A program made the translations under genes and the position numbers. Below, one piece after another: positions 50,313 through 61,095 of a stretch of DNA of 64,000 nucleotides. Position 1 is the stretch's first letter. Each line of letters starts with the position of its first letter. The stretch is from Alphaproteobacteria bacterium (GTDB taxonomy: Bacteria; Pseudomonadota; Alphaproteobacteria; Bin95), in contig JACKII010000002.1 in NCBI GenBank assembly GCA_020638555.1, positions 1,116,001 through 1,180,000 of the forward strand, read 5' to 3'. Under the pieces are notes generated by a model. That model saw only the letters and a list, made by a program, of their open reading frames with translations, had not been told where the DNA came from and did no database searches.

Positions 50313-51392
50313 ATGCCGCTGGGCCGTCTGACCATCGACCTTGAGGCCGTCGCGGCCAACTGGCGGCTGCTGCGCGACCGGGTGCAGCCGGCCGAATGCG
50401 CCGCCGTGGTCAAGGCGGATGCCTATGGCCTGGGCATGGCGCCGGTCGTGCGCGCGCTGGCGGATGCCGGCTGCCGGACATTCTTCGTGGCGACGCTGGA
50501 GGAGGCGGTGGCGCTGCGCCTGCAATTGCCGGACGTCACCGTCGGCATGTTGAGCGACCGGGTCGAGCCGCAGGTGCGGGATCTGACGGCGCACCGGATC
50601 ACGCCGGTCCTGAACCATCCGGGCGATGTCACCGCCTGGCGCCGTCGCGGTGCGCCGGCCAGGGCCTGGCTGCACGTGGATACCGGCATGCACCGGCTCG
50701 GTCTCTCGCCGGAGGAATGGCGGGCGCTGCTGGCCGAACGGCCGGACTGGCGCGAATACGGCATTGGTGGCGTCATGAGCCATTTCGCCTGCGCCGACGA
50801 GCGCGACCACCCGCTGAACGCCTACCAGCGCGATGCGGCCCGGGCGGCGGCGCGGGCCGCGGGGCTGCCGCTCAGCCTGGGGAATTCGCCGGGGATTTTT
50901 CTGGGCGAAGCGTATCGGGGCGACCTGGTGCGGCCCGGCATGGCGCTCTATGGCCTGAACCCCAAACCCTATGCCGCCAACCCGATGCGGCCGGTGGTGC
51001 GGCTGGAGGCGCAGGTGTTGCAGGTGCGCGAGGTCACGGCCGCCGGCACCGCCGGCTATGGCGCCACGGCGGCGGTGCGGCCCGGCCAGACGCTGGCCAC
51101 GGTGGGGCTCGGCTATGCCGACGGACTGTTGCGGTCGCTGTCGGGTCGGGGATTTCTGTATTTCGCCGGTGTCGCGGCGCCGATTGTCGGGCGCGTGTCG
51201 ATGGATTCGATCATCGTCGACGTCTCGCGCCTTTCGCCGAAGCCGGCGCCGGGCGACTGGGCTGAGGTGATCGGCCCCAACCACCCGCCCGATGACCTGG
51301 CAGACAAGGCCGGCACCATAGGGTATGAGATACTCACCAGTCTGGGTGCGCGTTACGCCCGAACCTATCTGCCCGCGGGGTCGGTGAGTTGA
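50313..51392 (+). CDS. alr: Alanine racemase
   Basis: A 359-residue PLP enzyme making D-alanine for peptidoglycan. Lys34 in VVKADAYGLG is the Schiff-base lysine, and the C-terminal Tyr of AGYGATAAVRPGQTLATVGLGYADG (near residue 249) is the second base. The barrel plus beta-domain length is normal. It begins 3 bp after dnaB and its TGA overlaps the mlaE TTG start. Confidence 0.96.
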   Translation: MPLGRLTIDLEAVAANWRLLRDRVQPAECAAVVKADAYGLGMAPVVRALADAGCRTFFVATLEEAVALRLQLPDVTVGMLSDRVEPQVRDLTAHRITPVLNHPGDVTAWRRRGAPARAWLHVDTGMHRLGLSPEEWRALLAERPDWREYGIGGVMSHFACADERDHPLNAYQRDAARAAARAAGLPLSLGNSPGIFLGEAYRGDLVRPGMALYGLNPKPYAANPMRPVVRLEAQVLQVREVTAAGTAGYGATAAVRPGQTLATVGLGYADGLLRSLSGRGFLYFAGVAAPIVGRVSMDSIIVDVSRLSPKPAPGDWAEVIGPNHPPDDLADKAGTIGYEILTSLGARYARTYLPAGSVS

Positions 51393-52165
51393 TCAATCCG
51401 TTGGCCGCCATCGGCCGTCTGACGCTGAATTTGTTCGAGACCATCGGCCAGGTCGCGGTGTTCGCGTTCGTCGGGCTGGCCCATGCCGTGCGTCCGCCCT
51501 TCTTCTGGCGCAACTATGCCCGGCACATGGTCGAGATCGGCTATCTCTCGCTGCCGGTGGTGGCGCTGACGACCCTGTTCAGCGGCATGGTGCTGGCGCT
51601 GCAAAGCTATTCCGGCTTCAGCCGCTTTTCGGCGGAGGGGGCGGTGGCCATGGTGGTGGTGCTCTCCATCACCCGCGAACTGGCGCCGGTGCTGGCCGGG
51701 CTGATGGTGGCGGGCCGGATCGGCGCCGCCATGGCGGCCGAAATCGGCACCATGCGCGTGACCGAGCAGATCGACGCGCTGGAGGCGCTCTCCACCAACC
51801 CGTACAGCTATCTGGTGGCGCCGCGCCTCGTAGCCGGCCTGTTGATGATGCCGTTCCTGGTGCTGATCGGCGACATTATCGGCGTGCTGGGCGGCTATAT
51901 CGTCGGCGTCTACAAGCTGGGCTTCAATGCCAGCAACTACCTGACCCAGACCTGGGACGTGCTGGAGACCGAAGACGTGGTCAGCGGCCTGACCAAGGCG
52001 GCGGTCTATGGCTTCATCGTCACACTGATGGGCTGCTATCACGGCTATCATTCCACCGGCGGCGCCCAGGGGGTGGGCCGGGCGACGACGCAGGCCGTGG
52101 TGTCGTCGGCCATCCTGATTCTGATCGCGAACTATTTCGTGACAGAACTGTTCTTCGCGCGATAG
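51389..52165 (+). CDS. mlaE: MlaE-type lipid ABC transporter permease
   Basis: A 258-residue inner-membrane permease of the Mla phospholipid-trafficking system, with about five to six helices. The conserved MVAGRIGAAMAAEIGTMRVTEQIDALEAL segment (about residues 108-136) includes the coupling region. The start is an unusual TTG that overlaps the alr stop (TTGA). The ATPase gene follows 8 bp later. No MlaD or MlaB gene follows. Confidence 0.9.
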   Translation: MINPLAAIGRLTLNLFETIGQVAVFAFVGLAHAVRPPFFWRNYARHMVEIGYLSLPVVALTTLFSGMVLALQSYSGFSRFSAEGAVAMVVVLSITRELAPVLAGLMVAGRIGAAMAAEIGTMRVTEQIDALEALSTNPYSYLVAPRLVAGLLMMPFLVLIGDIIGVLGGYIVGVYKLGFNASNYLTQTWDVLETEDVVSGLTKAAVYGFIVTLMGCYHGYHSTGGAQGVGRATTQAVVSSAILILIANYFVTELFFAR

Positions 52166-52172
52166 CCCGCCC

Positions 52173-52937
52173 ATGCTGGCGATCCAGGGCCTCGTCAAAA
52201 GCTTCGGCGGCAATCACGTGCTGCGCGGCGTCGACCTGACGGTCGAGACCGGCCGGTCGCTGGTGATTATCGGCGGCTCCGGCACCGGCAAGTCCGTGAC
52301 GCTCAAATGCATTATGGGCTTTCTGAGGCCGGATGCGGGCTCGATCAGCCTGGATGGGCAGGATCTGGTGGGGCTGGAAGGACGGGCGCGCGACGCCATG
52401 AACCGGCGCTTCGGCTTGCTGTTTCAGCACGCGGCCCTGCTGGACAGCCTGCCGGTCTGGGAAAATGTGATGTTCGCGCCGTTGCGCTTCGGCAAGGTCT
52501 CGCGGCGCGAGGCGCGCAAGGCGGCGGTGGCGTGGCTGGAACGGGTCGGCCTGGACGAGCAGATCGCGCTGGAATTGCCGGGGGGATTGTCCACCGGCGC
52601 GCAGAAACGCATCGGCCTCGCCCGGGCGATTGCGGCGGAGCCGGACGTGCTGCTGTTCGACGAGCCGACGACGGGGTTGGATGCCCTGGTGGGCCGGCAG
52701 ATCGACGCCCTGATCCGCTCCACCATCGACGACCTGGGCGCCAGCGCCATCACCATCACCCACGACATCGCGTCGGCCCGGCGGATCGGCGATACGGTCG
52801 CCATGCTGTTCGAGGGCCGCATTGCCTGGGCCGGACCGGCGGCCGACCTGATGGAGAGCGGCCATCCGGTGGTCGACCAGTTCGTCCACGGCCGGTTGGA
52901 AGGCCCGATCCCCGTGCCGGCGCTGCCGGAGGAGTAG
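52173..52937 (+). CDS. mlaF: MlaF-type ABC transporter ATPase
   Basis: A 254-residue ATPase. Walker A is GGSGTGKS (about residues 35-42), Walker B is VLLFDEPTTGLD, and the switch histidine is in TITHDIASARRIGD. The signature reads LSTGAQKR (about 143-150) rather than the usual LSGGxxxR, an odd change of the second position. It energises lipid movement with the MlaE permease. The radA gene follows 78 bp later. Confidence 0.92.
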   Translation: MLAIQGLVKSFGGNHVLRGVDLTVETGRSLVIIGGSGTGKSVTLKCIMGFLRPDAGSISLDGQDLVGLEGRARDAMNRRFGLLFQHAALLDSLPVWENVMFAPLRFGKVSRREARKAAVAWLERVGLDEQIALELPGGLSTGAQKRIGLARAIAAEPDVLLFDEPTTGLDALVGRQIDALIRSTIDDLGASAITITHDIASARRIGDTVAMLFEGRIAWAGPAADLMESGHPVVDQFVHGRLEGPIPVPALPEE

Positions 52938-53015
52938 GGGGCGAGTTCAGACCGGGCAGCCGCGCCGGGAATCGGCTACAGTCTCGCTTCATCGCATGTG
53001 AGTTGCTGCCGATCC

Positions 53016-54437
<1,422 letters not shown>

Positions 54438-54443
54438 AAACGA

Positions 54444-55064
54444 ATGCCCGACCTGAACCAGTTTTACCTGCTCGACGGGGTGGCCGCCGTCGTGGTGTTG
54501 CTGTCGGCCTGGATGGCATACATGCGCGGCTTCGTGCGGGAGGTGTTCTCGCTCGGCACCTGGATCGGCGCGGTGGTGGCCACGGCCTATTTCTACCCGC
54601 AGGCGAGCCAGTTCGTCCGCCAGCATATCGAGACGCAGTTCGCGGCCGACCTGGCGGCGGGCATCGGCGTGTTCTTCGTCTCTTTCATCGTGCTGCGGCT
54701 CGTCACCGGCGCGATTGCCGAGGCGGTGGCCAGTTCCGAACACAACGCGGTCGACCGGGCCGCAGGCTTTCTGTTCGGCATTCTGCGGGGTGTTTTGTTG
54801 CTGGTGATCGCCTATATGGCGTTTGCGTGGTTCGTGCCGGAGACGGAGCAACCGCCGTGGCTGACCGAAGCCAAGGTCACGCCGATGCTGCGGGAAGGCT
54901 CGCACGAACTGGAGAAATTGTTGCCGGAAGGCTGGAAGACCAACGAGCAGAAGGCGGAAAGCCTGCGCGAGTTGGATCGGCAGGCCGCAGAGATCGAGCG
55001 GCTGCACCGGGGCTTCAATGCACCGGCGCCGACCGTCCGGGAAAACCGTGCAGCCAATGATTAA
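54444..55064 (+). CDS. cvpA: CvpA-family membrane protein
   Basis: A 206-residue protein with four hydrophobic segments (beginning VAAVVVLLSAWMAYMRGFVREVFSLGTWIGAVVATAYF). The MRGFVRE turn near residue 33 is typical. CvpA is linked to colicin V production and envelope stress in enterobacteria; its role here is unclear. It sits between radA (6 bp) and purF (65 bp), a common alphaproteobacterial order. Confidence 0.9.
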   Translation: MPDLNQFYLLDGVAAVVVLLSAWMAYMRGFVREVFSLGTWIGAVVATAYFYPQASQFVRQHIETQFAADLAAGIGVFFVSFIVLRLVTGAIAEAVASSEHNAVDRAAGFLFGILRGVLLLVIAYMAFAWFVPETEQPPWLTEAKVTPMLREGSHELEKLLPEGWKTNEQKAESLRELDRQAAEIERLHRGFNAPAPTVRENRAAND

Positions 55065-55129
55065 ACTGGCTATAAGGATGACGCGCCGCGACCCTGAGAC
55101 TTGGCTTCGCGCGGCGCAGGAGATCGGCC

Positions 55130-56614
55130 ATGTCGGGACCGTGCGTTAAAATGTCGGGGCAGATAGCGCTTGAAGACGAGGGCCCGCACGAGGAATGCGC
55201 GGTCTTCGGCATCTTTGGGGCGGACGAAGCGTCGGCCCATACCACCCTGGGTCTGCACGCCATGCAGCACCGCGGGCAGGAGGCCGCCGGCGTCGTCTGT
55301 TTCGACGGCAAGCACTTCCACGCCCAGCGCGGACTGGGCGAGGTCGGCGTGGTGCTGAACAAGGAAGAGGTGATGGCGCGGCTGGTCGGCAGTTCGGCCA
55401 TCGGCCACAACCGCTATGCCACCACGGGCGACGGCGCGGTGCACAACATCCAGCCGTTGTTCGCCGAATTCGCCTTCGGCGGCTTTGCCATTGCCCACAA
55501 CGGCAACCTGACCAACGCGCGCAGCCTGCGGCGCCGGCTGGTGGAGGGGGGCTCGCTGTTCCAGTCCACCACCGATACCGAGGTCATCGTCCACCTGATC
55601 GCGCGCAGCGTGCGGCAGTCGCTGGTCGACCGGCTGGTGGATGCGCTGCACCAGGTGGAGGGGGCCTACAGCCTGGTGGCGCTCAGCCGGAAAAAGCTGA
55701 TCGGCGTTCGCGATCCGCTGGGCATCCGCCCGCTGGTGCTGGGGCAGTTGGGCGACGCCTATATCCTGGCGTCGGAGACCTGCGCCCTGGACATCATCGG
55801 CGCGGACTTCGTGCGCGACGTGGCACCGGGCGAGCTGATCGTCATCGACGAGGACGGGGTGCAGTCGCTGTTTCCGTTCCCGAAGCAGCCCAGCCGCTTC
55901 TGCGTGTTCGAATACATTTACTTCGCGCGCCCGGACAGCCTGATGGAAGGCAAGAGCGTCTATGAGGCGCGCAAGCGCATCGGCGCGGAACTGGCCCGCG
56001 AGTCCAGCCCGGAGGGCGGGGTGGATGTGGTCGTGCCCGTGCCGGATTCCGGCGTGCCGGCGGCAATCGGTTTTGCCTCGGCTGCGGGCGTGCCGTTCGA
56101 ATACGGCATTATCCGCAACCATTATGTCGGCCGCACCTTCATCGAACCGACGGCGCAAATCCGCCATCTGGGCGTGAAGCTGAAACACAATGCGAACCGG
56201 TCGATGGTGGAAGGCAAGCGCATCGTGCTGGTGGACGACAGCATTGTGCGCGGCACCACCAGCCGCAAGATCGTCGAGATGATGCGCCATGCGGGCGCGG
56301 CGGAAATTCATATGCGGATTTCGTCGCCGCCCACCGCCTATCCCTGTTATTACGGCATCGACACGCCGGAACGCAGCGAATTGATGGCCGCGCGCCTGGA
56401 CGTGGCCGGCATGGCCAAGGAAATCGGCGTCGACAGTCTGGCCTTCATCTCCATCGACGGATTGTACCGCGCCATGGGGCAGGAGAGGCGCGACGGCGGC
56501 TGTCCCGCCTATTGCGATGCCTGCTTTACCGGCGACTATCCCGTCCGCCTGGTCGACCGCGACCGGGGGGCGGCCGGTAAGCGAAGCGAAGAATCGATGC
56601 TGCGGCTGGGGTAA
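55130..56614 (+). CDS. purF: Amidophosphoribosyltransferase
   Basis: A 494-residue first enzyme of purine synthesis. The glutaminase starts at Cys23 (ECAVFGIFG) after a 22-residue propeptide. The phosphoribosyl site is VLVDDSIVRGTTSR (about residues 365-378). Two Cys clusters, PCYYG and CPAYCDAC, match the iron-sulfur type. AGGAG is seven bases upstream of the ATG; a second ATG at 55151 is possible. It shares its stop and start bases with the SDR gene (TAATG). Confidence 0.96.
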   Translation: MSGPCVKMSGQIALEDEGPHEECAVFGIFGADEASAHTTLGLHAMQHRGQEAAGVVCFDGKHFHAQRGLGEVGVVLNKEEVMARLVGSSAIGHNRYATTGDGAVHNIQPLFAEFAFGGFAIAHNGNLTNARSLRRRLVEGGSLFQSTTDTEVIVHLIARSVRQSLVDRLVDALHQVEGAYSLVALSRKKLIGVRDPLGIRPLVLGQLGDAYILASETCALDIIGADFVRDVAPGELIVIDEDGVQSLFPFPKQPSRFCVFEYIYFARPDSLMEGKSVYEARKRIGAELARESSPEGGVDVVVPVPDSGVPAAIGFASAAGVPFEYGIIRNHYVGRTFIEPTAQIRHLGVKLKHNANRSMVEGKRIVLVDDSIVRGTTSRKIVEMMRHAGAAEIHMRISSPPTAYPCYYGIDTPERSELMAARLDVAGMAKEIGVDSLAFISIDGLYRAMGQERRDGGCPAYCDACFTGDYPVRLVDRDRGAAGKRSEESMLRLG

Positions 56615-57336
56615 TGGCAAACACATCCGAAGGCCGGCTTGCCGGCCGCATTGCGCTGATCACCGGCGCCTCCCGCGGGCTTGGCGCCGCAGTGGCCGAG
56701 CGGTTTGCGGCGGAAGGCGCGCACCTCATCCTGGTGGCCCGCACCCAGGGTGGGCTTGAAGAGACCGACGACCGGGTGCGCGCGGCCGGCGGTTCGGCAA
56801 CCCTGGTGCCGCTCGACCTGACCCAGTTCGACGAGATCGACCGCATGGCCGCTGCCGTGGCGCAGCGCTTTGGCCGGCTCGATATCCTGGTCGGCAATGC
56901 CGGCGTGCTGCCGCCGCTCTCGCCGGTCGATCATCTGAGCCCGTTCGACTGGCAGACCGGCCTGGACGTCAATCTGACCGCCAACTGGCGCCTGATCCGC
57001 GCTTTCCACGAAGGCTTGCGCCGGTCCGAGGCGGGGCGGGTGATCATGGTCACCAGCGCCGCCGCCATGGAAGCGTTCGCCTATTGGAGCGCCTATGCCG
57101 CCACCAAGGCCGGGCTGGAGGCACTGATTTCCAGCTATGCCAAGGAGGTGGAGCGCACCACGATCCGCGCCAACCTGCTGGACCCGGGCACGGTGCGCAC
57201 CGACATGCGCGCCCAGGCCTTTCCCGGCGAGGAGCCGGAGAGCGTGCGGCCGCCGGAGGCCGTGACCCCCGTGTTCGTCTCGCTGGCCGAGGCTGCCTGC
57301 ACCCTGAACGGGCAGGTGGCTCGGGCGTATGGGTGA
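56614..57336 (+). CDS. SDR-family oxidoreductase
   Basis: A 240-residue short-chain dehydrogenase. TGASRGLG (about residues 17-24), GNAG near 95 and YAATKAGLE near 160 are present. The purF-SDR pair is common in Rhodospirillales and related genomes, but the SDR role is unknown. Its start overlaps the purF stop by one base. Confidence 0.92.
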   Translation: MANTSEGRLAGRIALITGASRGLGAAVAERFAAEGAHLILVARTQGGLEETDDRVRAAGGSATLVPLDLTQFDEIDRMAAAVAQRFGRLDILVGNAGVLPPLSPVDHLSPFDWQTGLDVNLTANWRLIRAFHEGLRRSEAGRVIMVTSAAAMEAFAYWSAYAATKAGLEALISSYAKEVERTTIRANLLDPGTVRTDMRAQAFPGEEPESVRPPEAVTPVFVSLAEAACTLNGQVARAYG

Positions 57337-57357
57337 GCAAGGGGCTCTGAGGGCGTA

Positions 57358-58860
57358 ATGGCCGGCGGCATCGACGCCAACACCCCGTTCAAGCGGGCGC
57401 TGGTGCTTGCCATGGTGACGATGGCGACCACATTGTACGGTACCACCGTGCTGGTCGTCTCGGTGATCCTGCCGCAAATGCAGGGGTCGCTCTCGGCCAC
57501 CCAGGACCAGATTGCCTGGGTGATGACCTTCAACATTCTGGCCACCGCCATCGCAACGCCGATGACCGGCTGGCTCACCGCGCGGTTCGGCCGGCGCAAG
57601 GTGATGATCTATTGCCAGGCCGGGTTCACGCTCGCGACGTTGTTCTGCGGCCTGGCGGACAGCCTGGAGGTGTTGGTGCTGTTCCGCGTCGCCCAGGGCG
57701 CGCTGGGGGCGCCGCTGATCCCGCTGGCGCAGGCGACCATTCTCGACACCTATCCGAAATCGCAGCACGGCAAGGCGACCTCGATCTTCGGCATGGGCGT
57801 GGTGATCGGGCCGGTGCTGGGGCCGATCGTCGGCGGGTATCTGGCCGACGTCTACACCTGGCGCTATGCCTTCTACATGATCGTGCCGGTGGGAACGGCG
57901 GCCGTGGTCGGCCTGTATTTCCTGCTCTCGGACAAGGGGCGCCAGTCCAACGTCAAGCTGGACTGGACCGGGTTCCTCGCCCTGGCCATCGGCATTGGCT
58001 GCGTGCAGTTGATGATGGACCGGGGGCAGCGGCAGGACTGGTTTCAGAGCATCGAAATCGTGCTGGAGGCAGCCGTCGGCGTTCTGGCCTTCTATGTGTT
58101 CGTGGCCCATTCCGTGACGACCAGACGGCCATTTCTGACGCCGAGCCTGTTGCTGGACCGCAACTATGCCCTGGGCCTGATGATCGTGTTCATCTACGGC
58201 ATGTTGAACTTCACGCCGATGGTGTTGTTTCCGCCGATGCTCCAGGGGCTGATGGGCTATCCCAATTCGGTGATCGGCGAACTGCTGGGCGCGCGTGGGA
58301 TCGGGGCGCTGGGCGGGTTTTTCTCCGCCATGTTCGTCTCGCGGATCGACCCGCGCATCGGCATGCTGATCGGCATGGGCATCCAGGCGACCAGCGGCCT
58401 CATCATGATGTCGTTCGACCAGAATGTGAGTTTCAACATGGTGGCGTTTGTCGGCGCGCTGCAGGGCCTTTCCGTCGGGCTGTTCTGGGTGCCGTTGACG
58501 GTCGCGGCATTTTCGACCCTGAATCCGGCCTATCTGGCGGAGTCATCGGCAATTTTTCACCTGTTGCGCAATCTGGGCTCCAGCATCTTCATTTCGCTGT
58601 CGGTGGCGACGGTTATCAGCAGCCGGGGCGCCAACTATGCCCGCATGACCGAGTTCGCCTCGCCGTTCAATGAAAACCTGGAAGCGGCCGGCATGTCGCT
58701 GGACACGGTCCAGGGCATCGCCGGAATTTCCGGGGAGATCTTGCGCCAAGCGTCGATGCTGGGCTATTTAAACGCATTCGCACTCTACACGGCCGCATGT
58801 CTGGCAAGCGTGCCATTAATTCTTATGTTCAGGGTTGCGAAACGAACACCATCGGCCTAA
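57358..58860 (+). CDS. DHA2-family (EmrB-type) multidrug MFS transporter
   Basis: A 500-residue, about fourteen-helix proton antiporter. It begins at helix 1 (RALVLAMVTMATTLYGTTVLVVSVILPQMQG) and has the DHA2 motif TGWLTARFGRRK (about residues 61-72) and motif C-like MGVVIGPVLGPIVGGYLADV. No membrane-fusion (EmrA) partner is adjacent, so it may export without one or work with a distant partner. The 3' end is less G+C-rich than the rest. Confidence 0.92.
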   Translation: MAGGIDANTPFKRALVLAMVTMATTLYGTTVLVVSVILPQMQGSLSATQDQIAWVMTFNILATAIATPMTGWLTARFGRRKVMIYCQAGFTLATLFCGLADSLEVLVLFRVAQGALGAPLIPLAQATILDTYPKSQHGKATSIFGMGVVIGPVLGPIVGGYLADVYTWRYAFYMIVPVGTAAVVGLYFLLSDKGRQSNVKLDWTGFLALAIGIGCVQLMMDRGQRQDWFQSIEIVLEAAVGVLAFYVFVAHSVTTRRPFLTPSLLLDRNYALGLMIVFIYGMLNFTPMVLFPPMLQGLMGYPNSVIGELLGARGIGALGGFFSAMFVSRIDPRIGMLIGMGIQATSGLIMMSFDQNVSFNMVAFVGALQGLSVGLFWVPLTVAAFSTLNPAYLAESSAIFHLLRNLGSSIFISLSVATVISSRGANYARMTEFASPFNENLEAAGMSLDTVQGIAGISGEILRQASMLGYLNAFALYTAACLASVPLILMFRVAKRTPSA

Positions 58861-58909
58861 GGCCGGGCGCTCTGGGCGCTTGGGTGGCGACAGCATCGAT
58901 AGGCTCGCG

Positions 58910-58937
58910 TTGCGAGTGATCCAGCCCACCGTAAGGA
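58910..58937 (+). promoter_or_regulatory. Candidate promoter of folE
   Basis: TTGCGA (58910-58915), a 16-bp spacer and TAAGGA (58932-58937) precede the folE ATG by about 50 bp. The -10 match is weak. Confidence 0.3.
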
Positions 58938-58990
58938 TCGTAGCGTGTGGGGCGCGACAGCGTCGCAGTCTCACAGCGCGGAGGTAACAG

Positions 58991-59644
58991 ATGGATAGAG
59001 TTGATACGTCGGTTGTGTCCGGCGCTTATGGAGAGGAGCCGCACATGGCCGAGGATAACGCTTCCAAAGCCGCTACCCGCCGTCCGAGCGAGGAGGAGGC
59101 CAAGGCCGCCGTCCGCACCCTGATCGCCTTTGTCGGCGAGGACCCGGACCGGGAAGGCCTGATCGACACCCCCAAACGCGTCGTCGGCGCCTGGCAGGAT
59201 TTCTTTTCCGGCTATGCCGACGACCCGGCCGAAATTCTGGGACGGACCTTCGAGGAGGTCGACGGCTATGACGAGATCGTCATCGTCCGCGATATCCGCG
59301 TCGAGTCCCATTGCGAACACCACATCGTCCCGATCATCGGCAAGGCGCATGTGGCCTATCTGCCGGACCGGCGGGTGGTCGGCATCTCGAAGCTGGCTCG
59401 TGTTGTCGACGCGTTCGCCAAGCGTATGCAGGTGCAGGAAACCCTGACGGCGCAGATCGCCGACACGATCAACAACGTGTTGCAGCCGAAGGGCGTCGCG
59501 GTGCTGGTCGAGGCGGCGCACATGTGCATGACCACCCGCGGCGTGCACAAGCCGGGTGCCGACACGGTCACCACCTGCACCCGCGGCGTGTTCAAGTCCG
59601 ACCCGGCCATGCGCCGCGAGTTCCTGGACCTGGTCAGCCGCTGA
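58991..59644 (+). CDS. folE: GTP cyclohydrolase I
   Basis: A 217-residue enzyme making dihydroneopterin triphosphate for folate. Zinc ligands Cys and His in RVESHCEHHIVPI and the later MCMTTRGVHKPGA (about residues 178-190) are present, as is VGISKLARVVDAFAKRMQVQE. The ATG at 58991 has GGAGGT upstream; an ATG at 59045 (MAEDN) has GGAGAGGAG and is possible. The folate genes here are split, with folK and the folP-like gene 17 kb away. Confidence 0.95.
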   Translation: MDRVDTSVVSGAYGEEPHMAEDNASKAATRRPSEEEAKAAVRTLIAFVGEDPDREGLIDTPKRVVGAWQDFFSGYADDPAEILGRTFEEVDGYDEIVIVRDIRVESHCEHHIVPIIGKAHVAYLPDRRVVGISKLARVVDAFAKRMQVQETLTAQIADTINNVLQPKGVAVLVEAAHMCMTTRGVHKPGADTVTTCTRGVFKSDPAMRREFLDLVSR

Positions 59645-59676
59645 AGGCCCCTCCCTTGTCCCTGCGAGCCGCGCCG

Positions 59677-60225
59677 ATGTCCCTGACGACGGCGCGGCTT
59701 TTGCTGCGCCCGTTGCAGGCCAGCGACCATGACCCGCTGGCGGCGATGCAGGCCGACGTGCGGGTGACATCCTGGCTTGGCTCCGGCCCCCGTTCGCCCG
59801 CCCGGGCTGCCGCCGAGGCGCAGTGCTGGATCGCGGGTTTTGCGGCCGGCTTTGCCGATGTGGCGCTCTGTGCGGTGGCCGCGCGCGATGCGGAGGGCTG
59901 GCCGGCGGATGCGTTTCTGGGGCTGGCCTTTCTCGGGTCCGTCGGCGGCGGCGAGGTCCAACTCGGCTATCGCTTCCGGCATGCGGCCTGGGGACAGGGC
60001 TTTGCGAGCGAGGCGGCCGGGGCGCTGCTCCAGCACGGGTTGCACCGGTTGGCCTTGCCGCGCATCGTGGCGTTCACGCGGCGCGACAATCATGCCTCGG
60101 CCGCGGTGTTGCGCAAGATCGGCATGCGCGAGCGGGGCATCCGCATGATCGATGGCTATCACGCCCGCGATTTTCTCGCGGAAGCGGCCGGCGTGCCGCC
60201 TGGGCTCAGAACGGTGTGTCGGTGA
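59677..60225 (+). CDS. GNAT-family acetyltransferase (RimJ/RimL-type)
   Basis: A 182-residue acetyltransferase with TTARLLLRPLQASDHDPLAAMQAD at the N-terminus and acetyl-CoA loop RHAAWGQGFASEAAGALLQHG (about residues 101-121). ASAAVLRKIGMRERG (about 141-155) is typical of RimJ/L. It probably acetylates small molecules or protein N-termini. Its 3' end overlaps the convergent hypothetical gene by 20 bp. Confidence 0.85.
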   Translation: MSLTTARLLLRPLQASDHDPLAAMQADVRVTSWLGSGPRSPARAAAEAQCWIAGFAAGFADVALCAVAARDAEGWPADAFLGLAFLGSVGGGEVQLGYRFRHAAWGQGFASEAAGALLQHGLHRLALPRIVAFTRRDNHASAAVLRKIGMRERGIRMIDGYHARDFLAEAAGVPPGLRTVCR

Positions 60226-60787
60226 CGATGAAGGGGTGGACGAGGACCAGCAGCGTTCCGTCCGCCGCATCCCGGAAAACGCGGCCGATCAATTGGCCGG
60301 GCGGCCCGTTCGGCAGCGGATGGACATTGGTCGGGGTGGGCTCGGATTTCAGCCGATAGGCGTAATCCTGGTTGAGAAACGCGACCTGCGGATAGCGCCG
60401 GTCGCGCGGCTCATCCGAGAGGTCGAGCCAGACGGTGCCGTCGGCGAAATAGGCGTCGCCGATGGAACGGTCCGGCTTGAAGTCGGCCTCGTTATAGCGG
60501 TCCTCCGCCAGTTTCCCGATCAGCGGCACGCGGCTCCAATCGAGGCGGTTCTGGTTCTGGCGCACGACGCCGACGCCCGGATCGACGGACTGCACCCGAC
60601 CGCCGACATTCAGGAACACCCGGCGCACGGTGGCAGCCCCGCCGCCTTCGAGCCGCAGCGGGACGAATGTGCCGTAATTGTCGATATAGTCGGCGCGCGG
60701 GTCGTCGCCTTCGCGGGCCGCGCCCGAGGCGGCGAGCCCCAGAACCATCAAAGCGGCCGCCATGACCGTGGCAAATGTGCTGCGCAT
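60206..60787 (-). CDS. Exported protein with secretin-like C-terminus
   Basis: A 193-residue protein with a signal peptide (hydrophobic AAALMVLGLAASGAA, about residues 10-24). Two segments recall the conserved tail of type II/IV pilus secretins: VPLIGKLAEDRYN (about 87-99, cf. VPLLGxLP) and GQLIGRVFRDAADGTLLVLVHPFIV (about 164-188, cf. GrLF...LLVLVTPRIV). The protein lacks N-domains and is far too short for a full pore. It could be a small pilotin-like partner or a relic. No secretion genes lie nearby. Family assignment is uncertain. Confidence 0.6.
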   Translation of the reverse strand: MRSTFATVMAAALMVLGLAASGAAREGDDPRADYIDNYGTFVPLRLEGGGAATVRRVFLNVGGRVQSVDPGVGVVRQNQNRLDWSRVPLIGKLAEDRYNEADFKPDRSIGDAYFADGTVWLDLSDEPRDRRYPQVAFLNQDYAYRLKSEPTPTNVHPLPNGPPGQLIGRVFRDAADGTLLVLVHPFIVTDTPF

Positions 60788-61095
60788 TCGCAGCCTCCTG
60801 TGCGTGTAAGGCCGTTCTCGTGAATAAATGGGGACGCCCGCCCGGCAATTCAGCCTTTGGCCCGGCGATTATTGCGTCCTTGAAATTGTACAGAGAACCA
60901 AGCGTGTCGGGCAACCGGCACGGGCCTTTTGCCGGTGGGCAGCAGCGGGGGGCGGCATGGGTCGACCTTGGCGGTTCGGTGTGCTATGGGAACAGGCCTT
61001 GCAGACAATTGTCATGGCGAAGGCCTCAGAATCCCGAGGGGCATGCGGTCGTGGATTGTCGTTCCAAGTCCTAAAACGAGTGGAAGGACCAAGAG
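60788..61095. other. 308-bp divergent intergenic region
   Basis: No gene is apparent between the divergent exported-protein and methyltransferase genes. No strong -35/-10 pair is visible. The GTG start at 61096 is preceded by GGAAGGACCAAGAG, which gives a reasonable ribosome-binding site. Short ORFs in this gap lack support. Confidence 0.5.
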
